Source: Mycobacterium heidelbergense
GTDB taxonomy: Bacteria; Actinomycetota; Actinomycetes; Mycobacteriales; Mycobacteriaceae
Assembly: GCF_010730745.1 (NCBI RefSeq)
Contig: NZ_AP022615.1
Coordinates: forward strand, 1,860,001-1,924,000
Direction of reading: 5' to 3'
DNA length: 64,000 nucleotides
The position numbers and the translations under genes are program-made. Under the pieces are notes generated by a model that had not been told where the DNA came from, did no database searches, and saw only the letters and a list, made by a program, of their open reading frames with translations. This document shows positions 17,265-26,440 of this stretch, piece after piece. Numbering within the stretch: position 1 is the first letter of the stretch; each line of letters begins with the position of its first letter.

Positions 17265-18980
17265 ATGACGAGCTTGATCACCCAGCCCCAGATCTTGGCG
17301 ACGGCCGCAGCGGACGCTTCTGCGATCGGCTCGGCGCTCAACGAGGCCAGGGCCGCCGCCGCCGGCCCGACGACCGGCGTGGTGGCGGCGGCGGAAGACG
17401 AGGTGTCGGCCGTCGCGGCGCAGTTCTTCGGCGCGTACGGCCAGGAGTACCAGGCGCTGCTGCAGCAGGCGACCGCATTCCACGACCAGTTCGTTGCGAC
17501 ACTGGCCGCCGCCGGAAACGCCTACACCCAAGCCGAAGCCGAGATCGCCGGCACGCTCGGGCTCGGCGGCGCCACGGCCAACCCGGTATTCGCCGCGGTG
17601 ACACAGGCGGCGGACCCGGCCGTCGTCGCCAACCTGATCATGACCGGCAGCGGCACCGCGACACCGTCGATGGCCTACCTGCAGAGCGTCGCCGGCCTCT
17701 ACTTGCAGAATTTCACGGGCCCCCTCCAGGCCGTGTCCACGGCCGAGGGCCTGTATCCGTTCACCGGCGTCAAAGACCTGACCCTGGACATATCCCTGGC
17801 CCGCGGCGTCACGGAGCTGAACAATGCGGTGATCGCGGCGCTGGGAACCGCCCCCACCGCGAACGTGGTTTCCATTCTGGGCTATTCACAGAGCTCGATC
17901 ATCGCCTCGCTGGAAATGCCGAAGCTGCTCGCCGAGGGCTACAACTCGTCGAACGCGTTCTTCACCCTGCTCGGTGATCCGGCCAATCCCAACGGCGGCC
18001 TGCTTTCGCGCTTCCCCGGCCTGAGCCTCCCGAGCCTGGGTGTCACGTTCGGCGCCTCGACGCCGAGCAACGATTTCCCGACCACCATCTGGACGCTCGA
18101 GTACGACGGCTTCGCCGACTTCCCGCAGTATCCGATCGACTTCCTCGCCGACCTCAACGCGCTCGCGGGCATTGTGTTCGTGCACGGCACCTACCCGCAC
18201 CTGACGCAGGCGATACTCAACACGGCCTTCCAGCTGCCGCAGTCCGGGGCCCCCTCCATGACCACCTACAACATGATCCCCACCGCGAACCTGCCGCTGC
18301 TGGACCCGCTGCGCGCGATCCCGGTCATCGGGAACCCGCTGGCGGACCTGATGCAACCGGACTTGAAGTACCTCGTGAACTGGGGCTACGGCAACCCGGC
18401 GTACGGCTTCTCGACCGGACCGGCCGACGTGCAGACACCGTTCGGGTTCCTGCCGCCGCTGAGCGCGACCACCGCCCTGGGGCCCGACTTGATCAGCGGC
18501 GCACAGCAGGGATTCGGCGCCTTCGTCGGCGACCTGTCCGCCCTGACGCCCGCGTCGCTGCCCGCCCTGTCCAGCCTGCTTCCGGGGGCCGCGGCGGGCG
18601 GTGGCGCGCTGGCCCTGCCGGCCCCGGCGTCGATTCCGTCGACGATCAACGGCATCATCTCGGGCATCCAGTCGGCGAACAGCAACATCGTCGGCACCCT
18701 GACGACCGACTTCTCGACCGCCTACGCGACGCTGCTTCCGACGGCGGACATCGCGACGGCCGTCGCCGTCTCCCTTCCGTCCTACGACGTCAACCTGTTC
18801 CTGAACGGGATCACGCAGGCGATCAACGGCCAACCCATTCAGGGGCTCATCAACGCGTTCGGCAACCCCATCGCGGCCAACGTCGGACTGACCACCCTCG
18901 CGGGCGGCTTCGAGCTCATAACCCTCGAGAACGCGGCCGATACAATCTTGACCGGGACGCCGAACCCGGGCCCCAACTGA
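17265..18980 (+). CDS. PE family protein with PE-PPE lipase/esterase domain (PE2-type)
   Basis: This 571-residue protein has a PE domain (about residues 1-95, with the YxxxE secretion motif YTQAE), followed by the PE-PPE hydrolase domain with GYSQSS near residue 207. An Ala/Pro-rich segment near 430-460 links to a C-terminal region shared with the next gene, for example STAYATLLPTADIATA. ATG 17265 is preceded by GGAAGGG. Its place after ptbB fits Rv0152c (PE2). It is cotranscribed, by spacing, with the gene at 19042, 61 bases on. The two are clearly tandem duplicates. Confidence 0.9.
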   Translation: MTSLITQPQILATAAADASAIGSALNEARAAAAGPTTGVVAAAEDEVSAVAAQFFGAYGQEYQALLQQATAFHDQFVATLAAAGNAYTQAEAEIAGTLGLGGATANPVFAAVTQAADPAVVANLIMTGSGTATPSMAYLQSVAGLYLQNFTGPLQAVSTAEGLYPFTGVKDLTLDISLARGVTELNNAVIAALGTAPTANVVSILGYSQSSIIASLEMPKLLAEGYNSSNAFFTLLGDPANPNGGLLSRFPGLSLPSLGVTFGASTPSNDFPTTIWTLEYDGFADFPQYPIDFLADLNALAGIVFVHGTYPHLTQAILNTAFQLPQSGAPSMTTYNMIPTANLPLLDPLRAIPVIGNPLADLMQPDLKYLVNWGYGNPAYGFSTGPADVQTPFGFLPPLSATTALGPDLISGAQQGFGAFVGDLSALTPASLPALSSLLPGAAAGGGALALPAPASIPSTINGIISGIQSANSNIVGTLTTDFSTAYATLLPTADIATAVAVSLPSYDVNLFLNGITQAINGQPIQGLINAFGNPIAANVGLTTLAGGFELITLENAADTILTGTPNPGPN

Positions 18981-19041
18981 CCGCCATCTCCGGTCGCTGA
19001 CCACCATAGGGAAAACCCCGCCGTCCTGAAGGGAATGGCCG

Positions 19042-20823
19042 ATGACGGGCTTGACTGTTCAGCCGCAATTGCTGGCCGCGGCCGCGGCGGACGCCTCGGA
19101 AATCCGTTCGGCGATCGCCGCCGCCCAGGCGGCCGCCGCCGGACCGACCACCGGAATGATGGCCGCCGCCCAGGACGAGGTGTCAACGGTCACCGCCGCT
19201 TTCTTCGGCGCGTACGGGCAGGAGTATCAGGCACTGCTCCAGCAGGCGACGGCGTTCCAGACCGCATTCGTCGAGGCGTTGCAGTCGGCCGAAGCCGCCT
19301 ACACCGGCGCCGAGACCGCGGCGTCGAACGCGCTGGGTCCCCTGGAAGCGAACGTCTTTTCGCTGCTCGGCGGCACCACCGCGGCGGTGAGCGCGACGCG
19401 GGTCGCGGCCCCGATAACCCAGGCGATGTCGAGCGCGGCCGCGACCGTCACCGTCGTCATGGGCGCCAGCGGATACCCGATACCGGCGCCCGATTACATC
19501 AACCAGCTCACCATGTTGTTCGTCAAGCCCTTCTACACCGTGGGCACCGCGATGGGCCTCGCCACGCCCGAGGGCCTGTATCCGCTCACCGGCATCAAGG
19601 ACCTGACCCTCGACATCTCACTCGCCCGAGGCCTCACGATCCTGAACAACCAGATTCAGTCGTTGGTCAGCTCGGGCACCAACACGATCAACGTCTTCGG
19701 CTACTCGCAGAGCGCCATCATCTCCTCCCTGGAGATGCAGATGCTCAACCCCACCAACACGCCGGGCGGAAGCCTGCTGCCCCCCGGTGTCGGCCTGAAC
19801 TTCTCGCTGATCGGTGACCCGGCGAACCCCAACGGCGGCCTGCTCTCACGCTTCCCGGGCTTGAGCCTGCCGAGCCTGGGCCTGACGTTCGGCACCGCGA
19901 CTCCAGACAATTCCTTCCCGACCAAGATCTTCACGATCGAATACGACGGCTTCGCCGACTTCCCGCAATACCCCATCAACTTGCTGTCCGATCTCAACGC
20001 CTTTATGGGCATCGTGGCGTTGCACGGCACTTACCCGTATTACACACTCGATCAGATCAATTCGGCCATCCAGCTGACGAACACGGTGGGCAATCCGCTG
20101 ACCCAGTACTTCATCCTGCCAACCCAGAATCTGCCGCTTTTGGATCCGTTGCGGGCGATACCGGTCATCGGCAATCCCGTCGCGGACCTGGTCCAACCCG
20201 ATCTGAAAGTCCTGGTCGACCTCGGCTACGGAAGCACCACCCAGGGCTGGTCGCCCGGCGCGCCCAATGTCCCCACTCCGTTCGGGGTGATCCCGCCCGT
20301 CAGCCCGGGAGCCGTGCTTGCCGCTCTGGCCGGCGGCACCCAGCAAGGAATCGGCGCCTTCACGGGCGACATCAACGCCGGGATCGCCGGGATCCCGTCG
20401 CTCTCGCCGCCCAGCCTGGCCTCGATAGCGGGTTCGATCGGGACCGGCGGGGCCTATTCCCTGCCCGCGGGGCTGGCGTCGGCGCTGTCCTCGCCCGACA
20501 GCTTCATCGCCTCCCTGCAGTCGGCCAACAGCCGGATCACCGACGCGCTCACGGACGCCGGCTCGACGGCCTATGCGACGCTGCTTCCGACGGCCGACAT
20601 CGCGACGGCTTTGTTCACCTCCGCCCCGTCCTATGACGCCAACCTCTTCCTGGACGGGGTGCAGCAGGTGATCAATGGCGATCCCACCGGGGGACTGACC
20701 TATGCGTTCGGCGCCCCGGTGGCCGCCGACGTCGCCTTGGCCACGCTCGCAGGCGGTTTCGAATTCCGCGTCTTCGAGCACGCGGCCGACACGATCGTCG
20801 CCGACTTGAACAGCCTCGCCTAA
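19042..20823 (+). CDS. PE family protein with PE-PPE lipase/esterase domain (PE1-type)
   Basis: This 593-residue protein shares the plan of its neighbour: a PE domain with YTGAE as the type VII secretion motif, a PE-PPE hydrolase domain with GYSQSA near residue 222, and the common C-terminal block TAYATLLPTADIATA. GAAGGGAATGGCCG precedes the ATG. Position matches Rv0151c (PE1). The hydrolase is expected to be exported to the cell envelope or beyond, but the substrate is not known. Confidence 0.9.
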   Translation: MTGLTVQPQLLAAAAADASEIRSAIAAAQAAAAGPTTGMMAAAQDEVSTVTAAFFGAYGQEYQALLQQATAFQTAFVEALQSAEAAYTGAETAASNALGPLEANVFSLLGGTTAAVSATRVAAPITQAMSSAAATVTVVMGASGYPIPAPDYINQLTMLFVKPFYTVGTAMGLATPEGLYPLTGIKDLTLDISLARGLTILNNQIQSLVSSGTNTINVFGYSQSAIISSLEMQMLNPTNTPGGSLLPPGVGLNFSLIGDPANPNGGLLSRFPGLSLPSLGLTFGTATPDNSFPTKIFTIEYDGFADFPQYPINLLSDLNAFMGIVALHGTYPYYTLDQINSAIQLTNTVGNPLTQYFILPTQNLPLLDPLRAIPVIGNPVADLVQPDLKVLVDLGYGSTTQGWSPGAPNVPTPFGVIPPVSPGAVLAALAGGTQQGIGAFTGDINAGIAGIPSLSPPSLASIAGSIGTGGAYSLPAGLASALSSPDSFIASLQSANSRITDALTDAGSTAYATLLPTADIATALFTSAPSYDANLFLDGVQQVINGDPTGGLTYAFGAPVAADVALATLAGGFEFRVFEHAADTIVADLNSLA

Positions 20824-20868
20824 ACGGCACCCGTCGGGCCTTGGGCGTCTCCCGGGTCAGAACGAAAT

Positions 20869-21051
20869 AGGCTGGGTCACCTCGTGGTGGTCACATGCGT
20901 CACGTGCGTCTCGGCGCGGCCGGCACATACTCTTGTGCCCACCTTCGAGCGACAAACGAGGGCGGCTGTCGCGCTGAGGTGGGCACATCGGTGTATGCCG
21001 GCCAGCCAGTGACCGATGTGGCGCATGGGAATTGACGCGCAACGCGGGCCC
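20869..21051 (-). repeat. 183-bp structured repeat, copy B (inverted)
   Basis: Read on the minus strand, this matches 8572-8754 along its full length. The main stem is better paired here: GTGCCCACCT is opposed by AGGTGGGCAC without mismatch. Like copy A it fills the gap between a rightward PE gene and a leftward gene. It occupies most of the 236-base gap 20824-21059. Confidence 0.8.
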
Positions 21052-21059
21052 GGCGCGGT

Positions 21060-22025
21060 TTACGGTTCGAGCACCAGCTTGCCGAGCACACCGCCGTCGG
21101 CAAGGCTCTGCAACGCGACGGCACCCTCCGACAGCGGATAGCGTTGCGGCGGAGGAGGTTTCAGCCCCAAGAAGACCAATTGGCTTAGGCCCCAGGAAAA
21201 TAGGGCCGCCGAACCGGGAACCTTGTTGAGGTACTCGCCCCATGCGACGCCGATCACGCTGACATTGCGCAGCAGCAGCCGGTTGACCTTGACGGTGGGG
21301 ATGCCGCCCGCGGCGAAGCCGATCACCAGTAGCTTGCCGTCGATGGCCAGCACGCGGATCGCGTCGTCGAAGGCCTGGCCGCCGATGGGATCGACGACGA
21401 TGTCGACCCCCCGGCCCCGGGTGTGCTCGCGCACCTGGTCCGCCCAGCCGTCGGTCAGCGGTATCACCACGTCGGCGCCGACCGCACCGACATAGTCGGC
21501 CGCGGCCTCCCGATGCACCACCCCCAGGACTTTCTTGGCGCCCATCGCCTTCGCGACCTGGATCGCCGCCGTGCCCACCCCGCCGGCGGCGCCCAGCACC
21601 AGCACCGTGTCGCCCGGCCGCATCGCGGCGCGACGGGCCAGCGCGAAATACATGGTGTTGTAGTTCACCAGCAGCGAAACCGCCTCGGCGTCATCGAGTT
21701 CGGCGGGGCTGCGCATCACATTGGGCACGGGAACGGCCACCTGCTCGGCATAGCCGCCCAGGATTCCGAACGCCGAAACACGTTCTCCCACGCGGAATCC
21801 CGACCCCGTCGGCGCCGAACGCACCACGCCCGCGGCCTCCATGCCGGGGACGAACGGCGGCGGCAGCTTCAGCTGATAGTCGCCCTTGGTCAGCAGCAGG
21901 TCCGGAAAGCAAACACCGGCGGCGCGAACGTCTATGACGACGTGGTTGCCGTCACCGATATCGTCGATGTCGGTGTACACCATGCCGTCCGGGCCGGACA
22001 GCTCTTGTACCACACAGGCTTTCAT
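21060..22025 (-). CDS. Zinc-independent quinone/NADPH oxidoreductase (MDR family)
   Basis: The protein has 321 residues with the medium-chain dehydrogenase/reductase plan: a GroES-like N-terminal domain (FVPGMEAAGVVR) and a Rossmann domain with LGAAGGVGTAAIQ near residue 145. The zinc-ligand Cys cluster is absent, as in quinone oxidoreductases. It corresponds to Rv0149 in order and length. The start at 22025 lies just after the SDR stop at 22031, so the two are coupled or tightly linked. The substrate is unknown. Confidence 0.92.
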   Translation of the reverse strand: MKACVVQELSGPDGMVYTDIDDIGDGNHVVIDVRAAGVCFPDLLLTKGDYQLKLPPPFVPGMEAAGVVRSAPTGSGFRVGERVSAFGILGGYAEQVAVPVPNVMRSPAELDDAEAVSLLVNYNTMYFALARRAAMRPGDTVLVLGAAGGVGTAAIQVAKAMGAKKVLGVVHREAAADYVGAVGADVVIPLTDGWADQVREHTRGRGVDIVVDPIGGQAFDDAIRVLAIDGKLLVIGFAAGGIPTVKVNRLLLRNVSVIGVAWGEYLNKVPGSAALFSWGLSQLVFLGLKPPPPQRYPLSEGAVALQSLADGGVLGKLVLEP

Positions 22026-22030
22026 GGCTC

Positions 22031-22891
22031 CTACAGCTTGAAGCCGGCCTTTTGCGCGGCCGAGAGGTCGGTGATCTCGGCCCAGTGCGCGGCGATGTCC
22101 TGCACCGACGGCGGCTTGTCGAAGTTGGCCCCGTCGTTCTCGAACAGCGCGACGCGCTGCACCTTGCCGCCGCCGACGACGAAAACCGAGCCGTTGTCGG
22201 CGTTTTCCTCGGTGCACAGGTAGGCCACCACGGGCGCGACGAACTCGGGCGTGAGCTTCTCCAGCACCTCGGGCGGCAAGATGTCCTGCGTCATCCTGGT
22301 CGCCGCGATGGGCGCGACGGCGTTGGCGTGGATGTTGTACTTGGCCCCCTCCAGGGCCAGCGTGTTGATCAGGCCGACCAGGCCGAGCTTGGCGGCCCCG
22401 TAGTTGGTCTGGCCGAAATTGCCGAACAGCCCGCTGGTGGAGGTGGCGACGACCACGCGGCCGTAGCTCTGCTCACGGAAATGCGGCCAGGCCGCGCGCA
22501 ACACGTTGTACCCGCCGTAGAGGTGCACCTTGAGCACGGCGTCCCAGTTCTCCGACGTCATCTTGTGGAAGGTGCCGTCGCGCAGGATCCCGGCGTTGCT
22601 CACCACGCCGTGCACCGCACCGAACTCGTCGAGCGCGGTCTTGATGATGTTGGCCGCGCCCTCGGGCTCGGCGACGCTGTCGTAGTTGGCGGCCGCGCGG
22701 CCACCCGCGTCGCGAATCTCGGCGACGACGTGGTCGGCCATCGCCGATCCGGCGCCCGTGCCGTCGCGGGCCCCGCCGAGGTCATTGACGACGACGCTGG
22801 CACCCTCCCGGGCGAGGGTCAGGGCGTATTCGCGGCCCAGCCCCCCACCGGCTCCGGTGACGACGATGACACGATCTTGCACTCCGGGCAT
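22031..22891 (-). CDS. Short-chain dehydrogenase (Rv0148-type, MFE-2-like)
   Basis: This 286-residue SDR is of the 17-beta-HSD type 4 / multifunctional enzyme 2 dehydrogenase group. The cofactor motif TGAGGGLGRE lies near residue 12, NDLGGARDG near 37, SNAG near 98 and the catalytic NYGAAK near 167-171. Relatives act on 3-hydroxyacyl-CoA or steroid side-chain intermediates, which is a family inference here. AGAGGA precedes the ATG. It lies between the aldehyde dehydrogenase and the quinone oxidoreductase on one strand, as Rv0147-Rv0148-Rv0149. Confidence 0.93.
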   Translation of the reverse strand: MPGVQDRVIVVTGAGGGLGREYALTLAREGASVVVNDLGGARDGTGAGSAMADHVVAEIRDAGGRAAANYDSVAEPEGAANIIKTALDEFGAVHGVVSNAGILRDGTFHKMTSENWDAVLKVHLYGGYNVLRAAWPHFREQSYGRVVVATSTSGLFGNFGQTNYGAAKLGLVGLINTLALEGAKYNIHANAVAPIAATRMTQDILPPEVLEKLTPEFVAPVVAYLCTEENADNGSVFVVGGGKVQRVALFENDGANFDKPPSVQDIAAHWAEITDLSAAQKAGFKL

Positions 22892-22931
22892 CAGGTTCCT
22901 CTCTACCTCTATCGGGATCGGCGCGGGACTA

Positions 22932-24362
22932 TCAAAACAGCCGGCGGGCCATCTTGAAAGCCCGCTCGGTGTACGGCGGATAGATGAAACTGGACAGGTC
23001 GGGCCGGGTCGGTTTGGTCAACACCGACTTGCGGTGGCTGAACTCCTCGAAGCCGTAGCGGCCGTGGTAGGCGCCCATGCCCGACGCGCCGACCCCGCCG
23101 AAGGGCAGCTTGGCCGTCGACACCTGGAAGGCGAGATGGTTCACCAGCATGCCGCCGGCGGGCACCTCCTTGATCACGCGCTCGCGGATCTCGCGAGCCT
23201 TGGTGAACAGGTACGCCGACAGCGGCTTGGGCCGCGAGTTGACGAAACGTATTGCGTCGTCGATGGATTGGACGGTGATCACCGGCAGGATCGGCCCGAA
23301 GATCTCGTTTTGCATCAGCGGCCCGTCGGGATCGGGATCGACGACGACGGTCGGTTCGATCCGCCGGGTCGACGCGTCACAGCCGCCGCCCACGGTCACC
23401 TTGCCGTCGTTGCCGGACAGGTAGCCGCTGATCCGGTCGAATTGGCGCTGGTTGACGATGCGGATCCCGTGCGGCTCCTTGGACCGGAACTTGGTGAGGG
23501 CGGCGCCGATCTTGTCGACGAGTTCGTCGCGGATCTTCGCGTCGGCCAGCACGTAGTCGGGTGCGACGCAGGTCTGGCCGCCGTTGAGCAGTTTGATCCA
23601 GGCGATGCGCTTGGCCGCGACATCCACGTCGGCGTCGGCGGCCACGATCACCGGGCTCTTGCCGCCGAGCTCCAGGGTGACCGGGGTCAGGTGGGGTGCC
23701 GCACCCTCGTAGACCTTGCGGCCGATTTCGGTGCCGCCGGTGAACATCACGCGGTCCAGCCCCTGCGCGATGAGCTCCTGGCTCACCGCGCCGTCGCCCT
23801 CGACCACCGCGATCGCGTCGTTGTCGAGGTAGCGAGGCACCAGCTCGGCCATCAATCGCGATGACGCGGGCGCGATTTCCGAGGGCTTGAGTATGACGGC
23901 GTTTCCGGCGGCGATCGCCCCGACCGCCGGGCCCAGCGTCAGGTAGAACGGGTAGTTCCAGGCGCCGATGATCAGCACCGTCCCGTAGGGCTCGTACTCG
24001 ATCCAGCCGCGGCCGGGCAGCTGCGGCGCCTCGAGCAATTGGTACCGGCGGCGGGTCCATCTGCGTAGCTTCTTGGCCGCGTACTTCGCCTCGCCGGCAG
24101 TCGTGGCGATGTCGGCGATGTAGGCCTCGAACCGGTTGCGGTCCAGATCGTCGGCGAGCGCGGCGGCGATCGCGGCCTCGTTCTCCTCCATCAACTTCTG
24201 CAACTGCAGCAACTGGTGTCTGCGCCACTCGATGTCGCGGGTGCGGCCCGTGGCGAAGGTCCGGCGCAGCCGGGCCACCGTCGCGGCGATGTCGACCGGC
24301 TGAGCCGCCACACCGTTCTTGGATTCTGATGTCTTCGGTGCAGCCGATTCGGTGGTCATCAT
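22932..24362 (-). CDS. Aldehyde dehydrogenase (Rv0147-type)
   Basis: This 476-residue NAD(P)-dependent aldehyde dehydrogenase has the general-base Glu in TLELGGKSP near residue 229 and the nucleophile Cys in GGQTCVAPDY near residue 264. The segments WNYPFYLTLGP, KPSEIAP and IFGPILP are also typical. A hydrophobic/aromatic C-terminus (FIYPPYTERAF) is like that of class 3 fatty aldehyde dehydrogenases. GGGAAGGAC precedes a double ATG (24362/24359). It heads the operon with Rv0148- and Rv0149-type genes. The substrate is probably a medium or long aldehyde, by family. Confidence 0.93.
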   Translation of the reverse strand: MMTTESAAPKTSESKNGVAAQPVDIAATVARLRRTFATGRTRDIEWRRHQLLQLQKLMEENEAAIAAALADDLDRNRFEAYIADIATTAGEAKYAAKKLRRWTRRRYQLLEAPQLPGRGWIEYEPYGTVLIIGAWNYPFYLTLGPAVGAIAAGNAVILKPSEIAPASSRLMAELVPRYLDNDAIAVVEGDGAVSQELIAQGLDRVMFTGGTEIGRKVYEGAAPHLTPVTLELGGKSPVIVAADADVDVAAKRIAWIKLLNGGQTCVAPDYVLADAKIRDELVDKIGAALTKFRSKEPHGIRIVNQRQFDRISGYLSGNDGKVTVGGGCDASTRRIEPTVVVDPDPDGPLMQNEIFGPILPVITVQSIDDAIRFVNSRPKPLSAYLFTKAREIRERVIKEVPAGGMLVNHLAFQVSTAKLPFGGVGASGMGAYHGRYGFEEFSHRKSVLTKPTRPDLSSFIYPPYTERAFKMARRLF

Positions 24363-24566
24363 TGTCCTTCCCGAGCGGAGCCGCCCGCTGCAGCGCTGGT
24401 GGCCGCTCATCGGTGATAACCGCGATCCTAATCATCCGGTTGGGAGAGCAGTAGGAAGGATCGAACCGGGACTCGACGGCGATCAGCCGCCCGTTCAACG
24501 GCACCGGGCGCTGCGATCGACCAGACCCGCTGCCGCTCATCACGAGTCGCCAGGGGACGAGCCTTT

Positions 24567-25499
24567 TCAGGGTTTGGTTGCCGTCACGAAGCTGTTGGCG
24601 AACGGCCGCTCGTCGGACTGCGGCGCGCGGCCCAGCCGCAGCGCCTCCTCGCGCGCATTCACCGTGCGGGTGGCCCAGCCGTGCGCGGCGAACCAGTCGG
24701 CGCAGTCGGGCCGGCCCTCGTCGTCAAACCAGAGGTCGAACGGGTTGAACGAGGTGTCCTGGCCCCGCGCTTGTCGCCTCGCCCGCAGCTCTTGCCACCT
24801 CTCCTCGGCCTCGCGCCGCTTCTCCTGGTCGACGCCGAAGATTTCGACCGCGACCCGGCTGCCCGGTCCGCTCAGCTCGTCGATCGAGGCGAACATGGCT
24901 TCCTGCGCGGCCGCCGGCAGGAACGGCAACAGCCCCTCGGCCAGCCAGGCCGTCGGGCGCGTCGCATCCAACCCGGCATCGCGCAGCGCCCGGGGCCAGT
25001 CGTGGCGCAGGTCAACGGGCACCGGTCGCCGGTCGGCCACGGGCGTGGCGCCGTGGGCGGCGAGCGTCTCGGCCTTGTACTCCAGCACCTTGGGCAGGTC
25101 GATCTCGTAGACGACGGTGCCGTCCGGCCAGTCCAGCCGGTAGGCGCGGGAATCGAGACCGGCGGCCAGGATCACGACCTGTCGGATGCCGGCCGCCGCC
25201 GCGGCTACAGCTTCGGTGAAGTACGCGTCGAAGAAATGCGTGCGCACTGCCTGGTAGTCGATCATGTTCTGGGAGTCGGGGGCGAAGCCCAAGTCGTCGT
25301 CCGGCTCGGGGGTCCACCACGCGGCGACCTGCTCCCGAACCCCCTCGAGTTCGGGAGTGGACACCAGCACCTCGGCGAACCGGTCCCGGACCAGCGGCTC
25401 GGGGCCGGCCGTCTCGGCGGCGCGGGCCAGCGCGACCATCACCGCCGTCGCCCCGACGCTAGTGGCGATGTCCCAGGAATCGTCGGCGGCGCGCGGCAC
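24567..25499 (-). CDS. SAM-dependent methyltransferase, third of a tandem set
   Basis: This 310-residue protein belongs to the mycobacterial putative SAM-dependent methyltransferase family (PF04072, leucine carboxyl methyltransferase-like). The conserved segments are SWDIATSVGATAVMVALARA, QAVRTHFFDAYF, the SAM-binding ILAAGLDSRAYRL near residue 102, and TAWLAEGLLPFLP. GTG 25499 shares a base with the stop of the preceding copy (TAGTG). A 204-base gap (24363-24566) to the aldehyde dehydrogenase gene shows nothing clear. The methyl acceptor is unknown. Confidence 0.88.
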   Translation of the reverse strand: MPRAADDSWDIATSVGATAVMVALARAAETAGPEPLVRDRFAEVLVSTPELEGVREQVAAWWTPEPDDDLGFAPDSQNMIDYQAVRTHFFDAYFTEAVAAAAAGIRQVVILAAGLDSRAYRLDWPDGTVVYEIDLPKVLEYKAETLAAHGATPVADRRPVPVDLRHDWPRALRDAGLDATRPTAWLAEGLLPFLPAAAQEAMFASIDELSGPGSRVAVEIFGVDQEKRREAEERWQELRARRQARGQDTSFNPFDLWFDDEGRPDCADWFAAHGWATRTVNAREEALRLGRAPQSDERPFANSFVTATKP

Positions 25500-26440
25500 T
25501 ACGCTCGCTCCGCGATCACGAAGTCGGAGAACGCGTCCTTGTCGTCGGCCAGCGGAACGCCCTCGATCCAGCGGCCCAGCCGGCGCATCTCGTCCGTCGA
25601 GCGCTGCGCGCGAGCCCGCCAGCCGTGGTCGTTGAGCCAGTCCGCGACGTCGGCCCGGTGGTCGTCGCGATACATCAGCTCCCCGACGTCGACGGACTCC
25701 TCCAATCCCAGCTCGTCGGCCACCTTCTTGAACCGCTCGCGCATCTGCTGCCGCCGCTCGTCGGCGTGCGCCGGCGCGGTCTCGGCCGACACCCGGCTGC
25801 CGGGCGGGCTCAGCTCGCCGATCTGAGTGAACAACCGGTCCTGGGCCTCGGCCGGCAGGTACATCAGCAGCCCCTCGGCCAGCCACGCCGTCCGGGCCGC
25901 CGGGTCAAAGCCCGCGGCGCGCAGCGCGGCCGGCCAGTCTTGGCGCAGGTCGACGGCGACCTCCCGGCGATCGGCCGAGGGCGTCACGCCGTTTTCCGCC
26001 AGCGTCGTGGACTTGTAGGCCAACACCTGGGGCTGGTCGATCTCGTACACCGTGGTGCCGGCCGGCCAGTCCAGGCGGTAGGCGCGCGAATCCAGCCCCG
26101 ACGCCAGGATCACCACCTGACGGATGCCGTCGGCGACGGCGTCTTTGAAGTAGGTGTCGAAGAAGTTGGTCCGCACCGCTTGGTAGCCGCGCATGTGCTC
26201 GAGCTGGGCGGCGGACTCGGCGTCGAGGTTTTCCACCTTGGCCGCGATCTCCGGGTCGAGCATGGCCTCCCACAGCACGCCGGCGCCGGCGTTGGTGACC
26301 AGAAGTTTGGCGTACGGGTCGCGGATCAGCGCGTCGGGCCGTTCGGTCTCGACGGCCCGGGCCGCGGCCACCATCACCGCGGTGGTGCCGACGCCGGTCT
26401 TGATGTCCCAGGTGTCGTCGTGGGTGCGCAGTGAGCTCAT
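25499..26440 (-). CDS. SAM-dependent methyltransferase, second of a tandem set
   Basis: This 313-residue protein is paralogous to its two neighbours. Key segments are WDIKTGVGTTAVMVAAARA, RTNFFDTYFKDAV, the SAM-binding ILASGLDSRAYRL near residue 110 and AWLAEGLLMYLPAEAQ. ATG 26440 overlaps the stop of the upstream copy as ATGA, which sets the start despite a longer open frame. M. tuberculosis has Rv0145 and Rv0146 at this place, so this array has one extra copy. The acceptor is unknown. Confidence 0.9.
   Translation of the reverse strand: MSSLRTHDDTWDIKTGVGTTAVMVAAARAVETERPDALIRDPYAKLLVTNAGAGVLWEAMLDPEIAAKVENLDAESAAQLEHMRGYQAVRTNFFDTYFKDAVADGIRQVVILASGLDSRAYRLDWPAGTTVYEIDQPQVLAYKSTTLAENGVTPSADRREVAVDLRQDWPAALRAAGFDPAARTAWLAEGLLMYLPAEAQDRLFTQIGELSPPGSRVSAETAPAHADERRQQMRERFKKVADELGLEESVDVGELMYRDDHRADVADWLNDHGWRARAQRSTDEMRRLGRWIEGVPLADDKDAFSDFVIAERA

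Noticed and set aside
8572..21051. Inversion of the 12-kb block between the repeats relative to M. tuberculosis
   Set aside because: Gene order and orientation inside the block agree with the backbone, so no inversion is present in this sequence.
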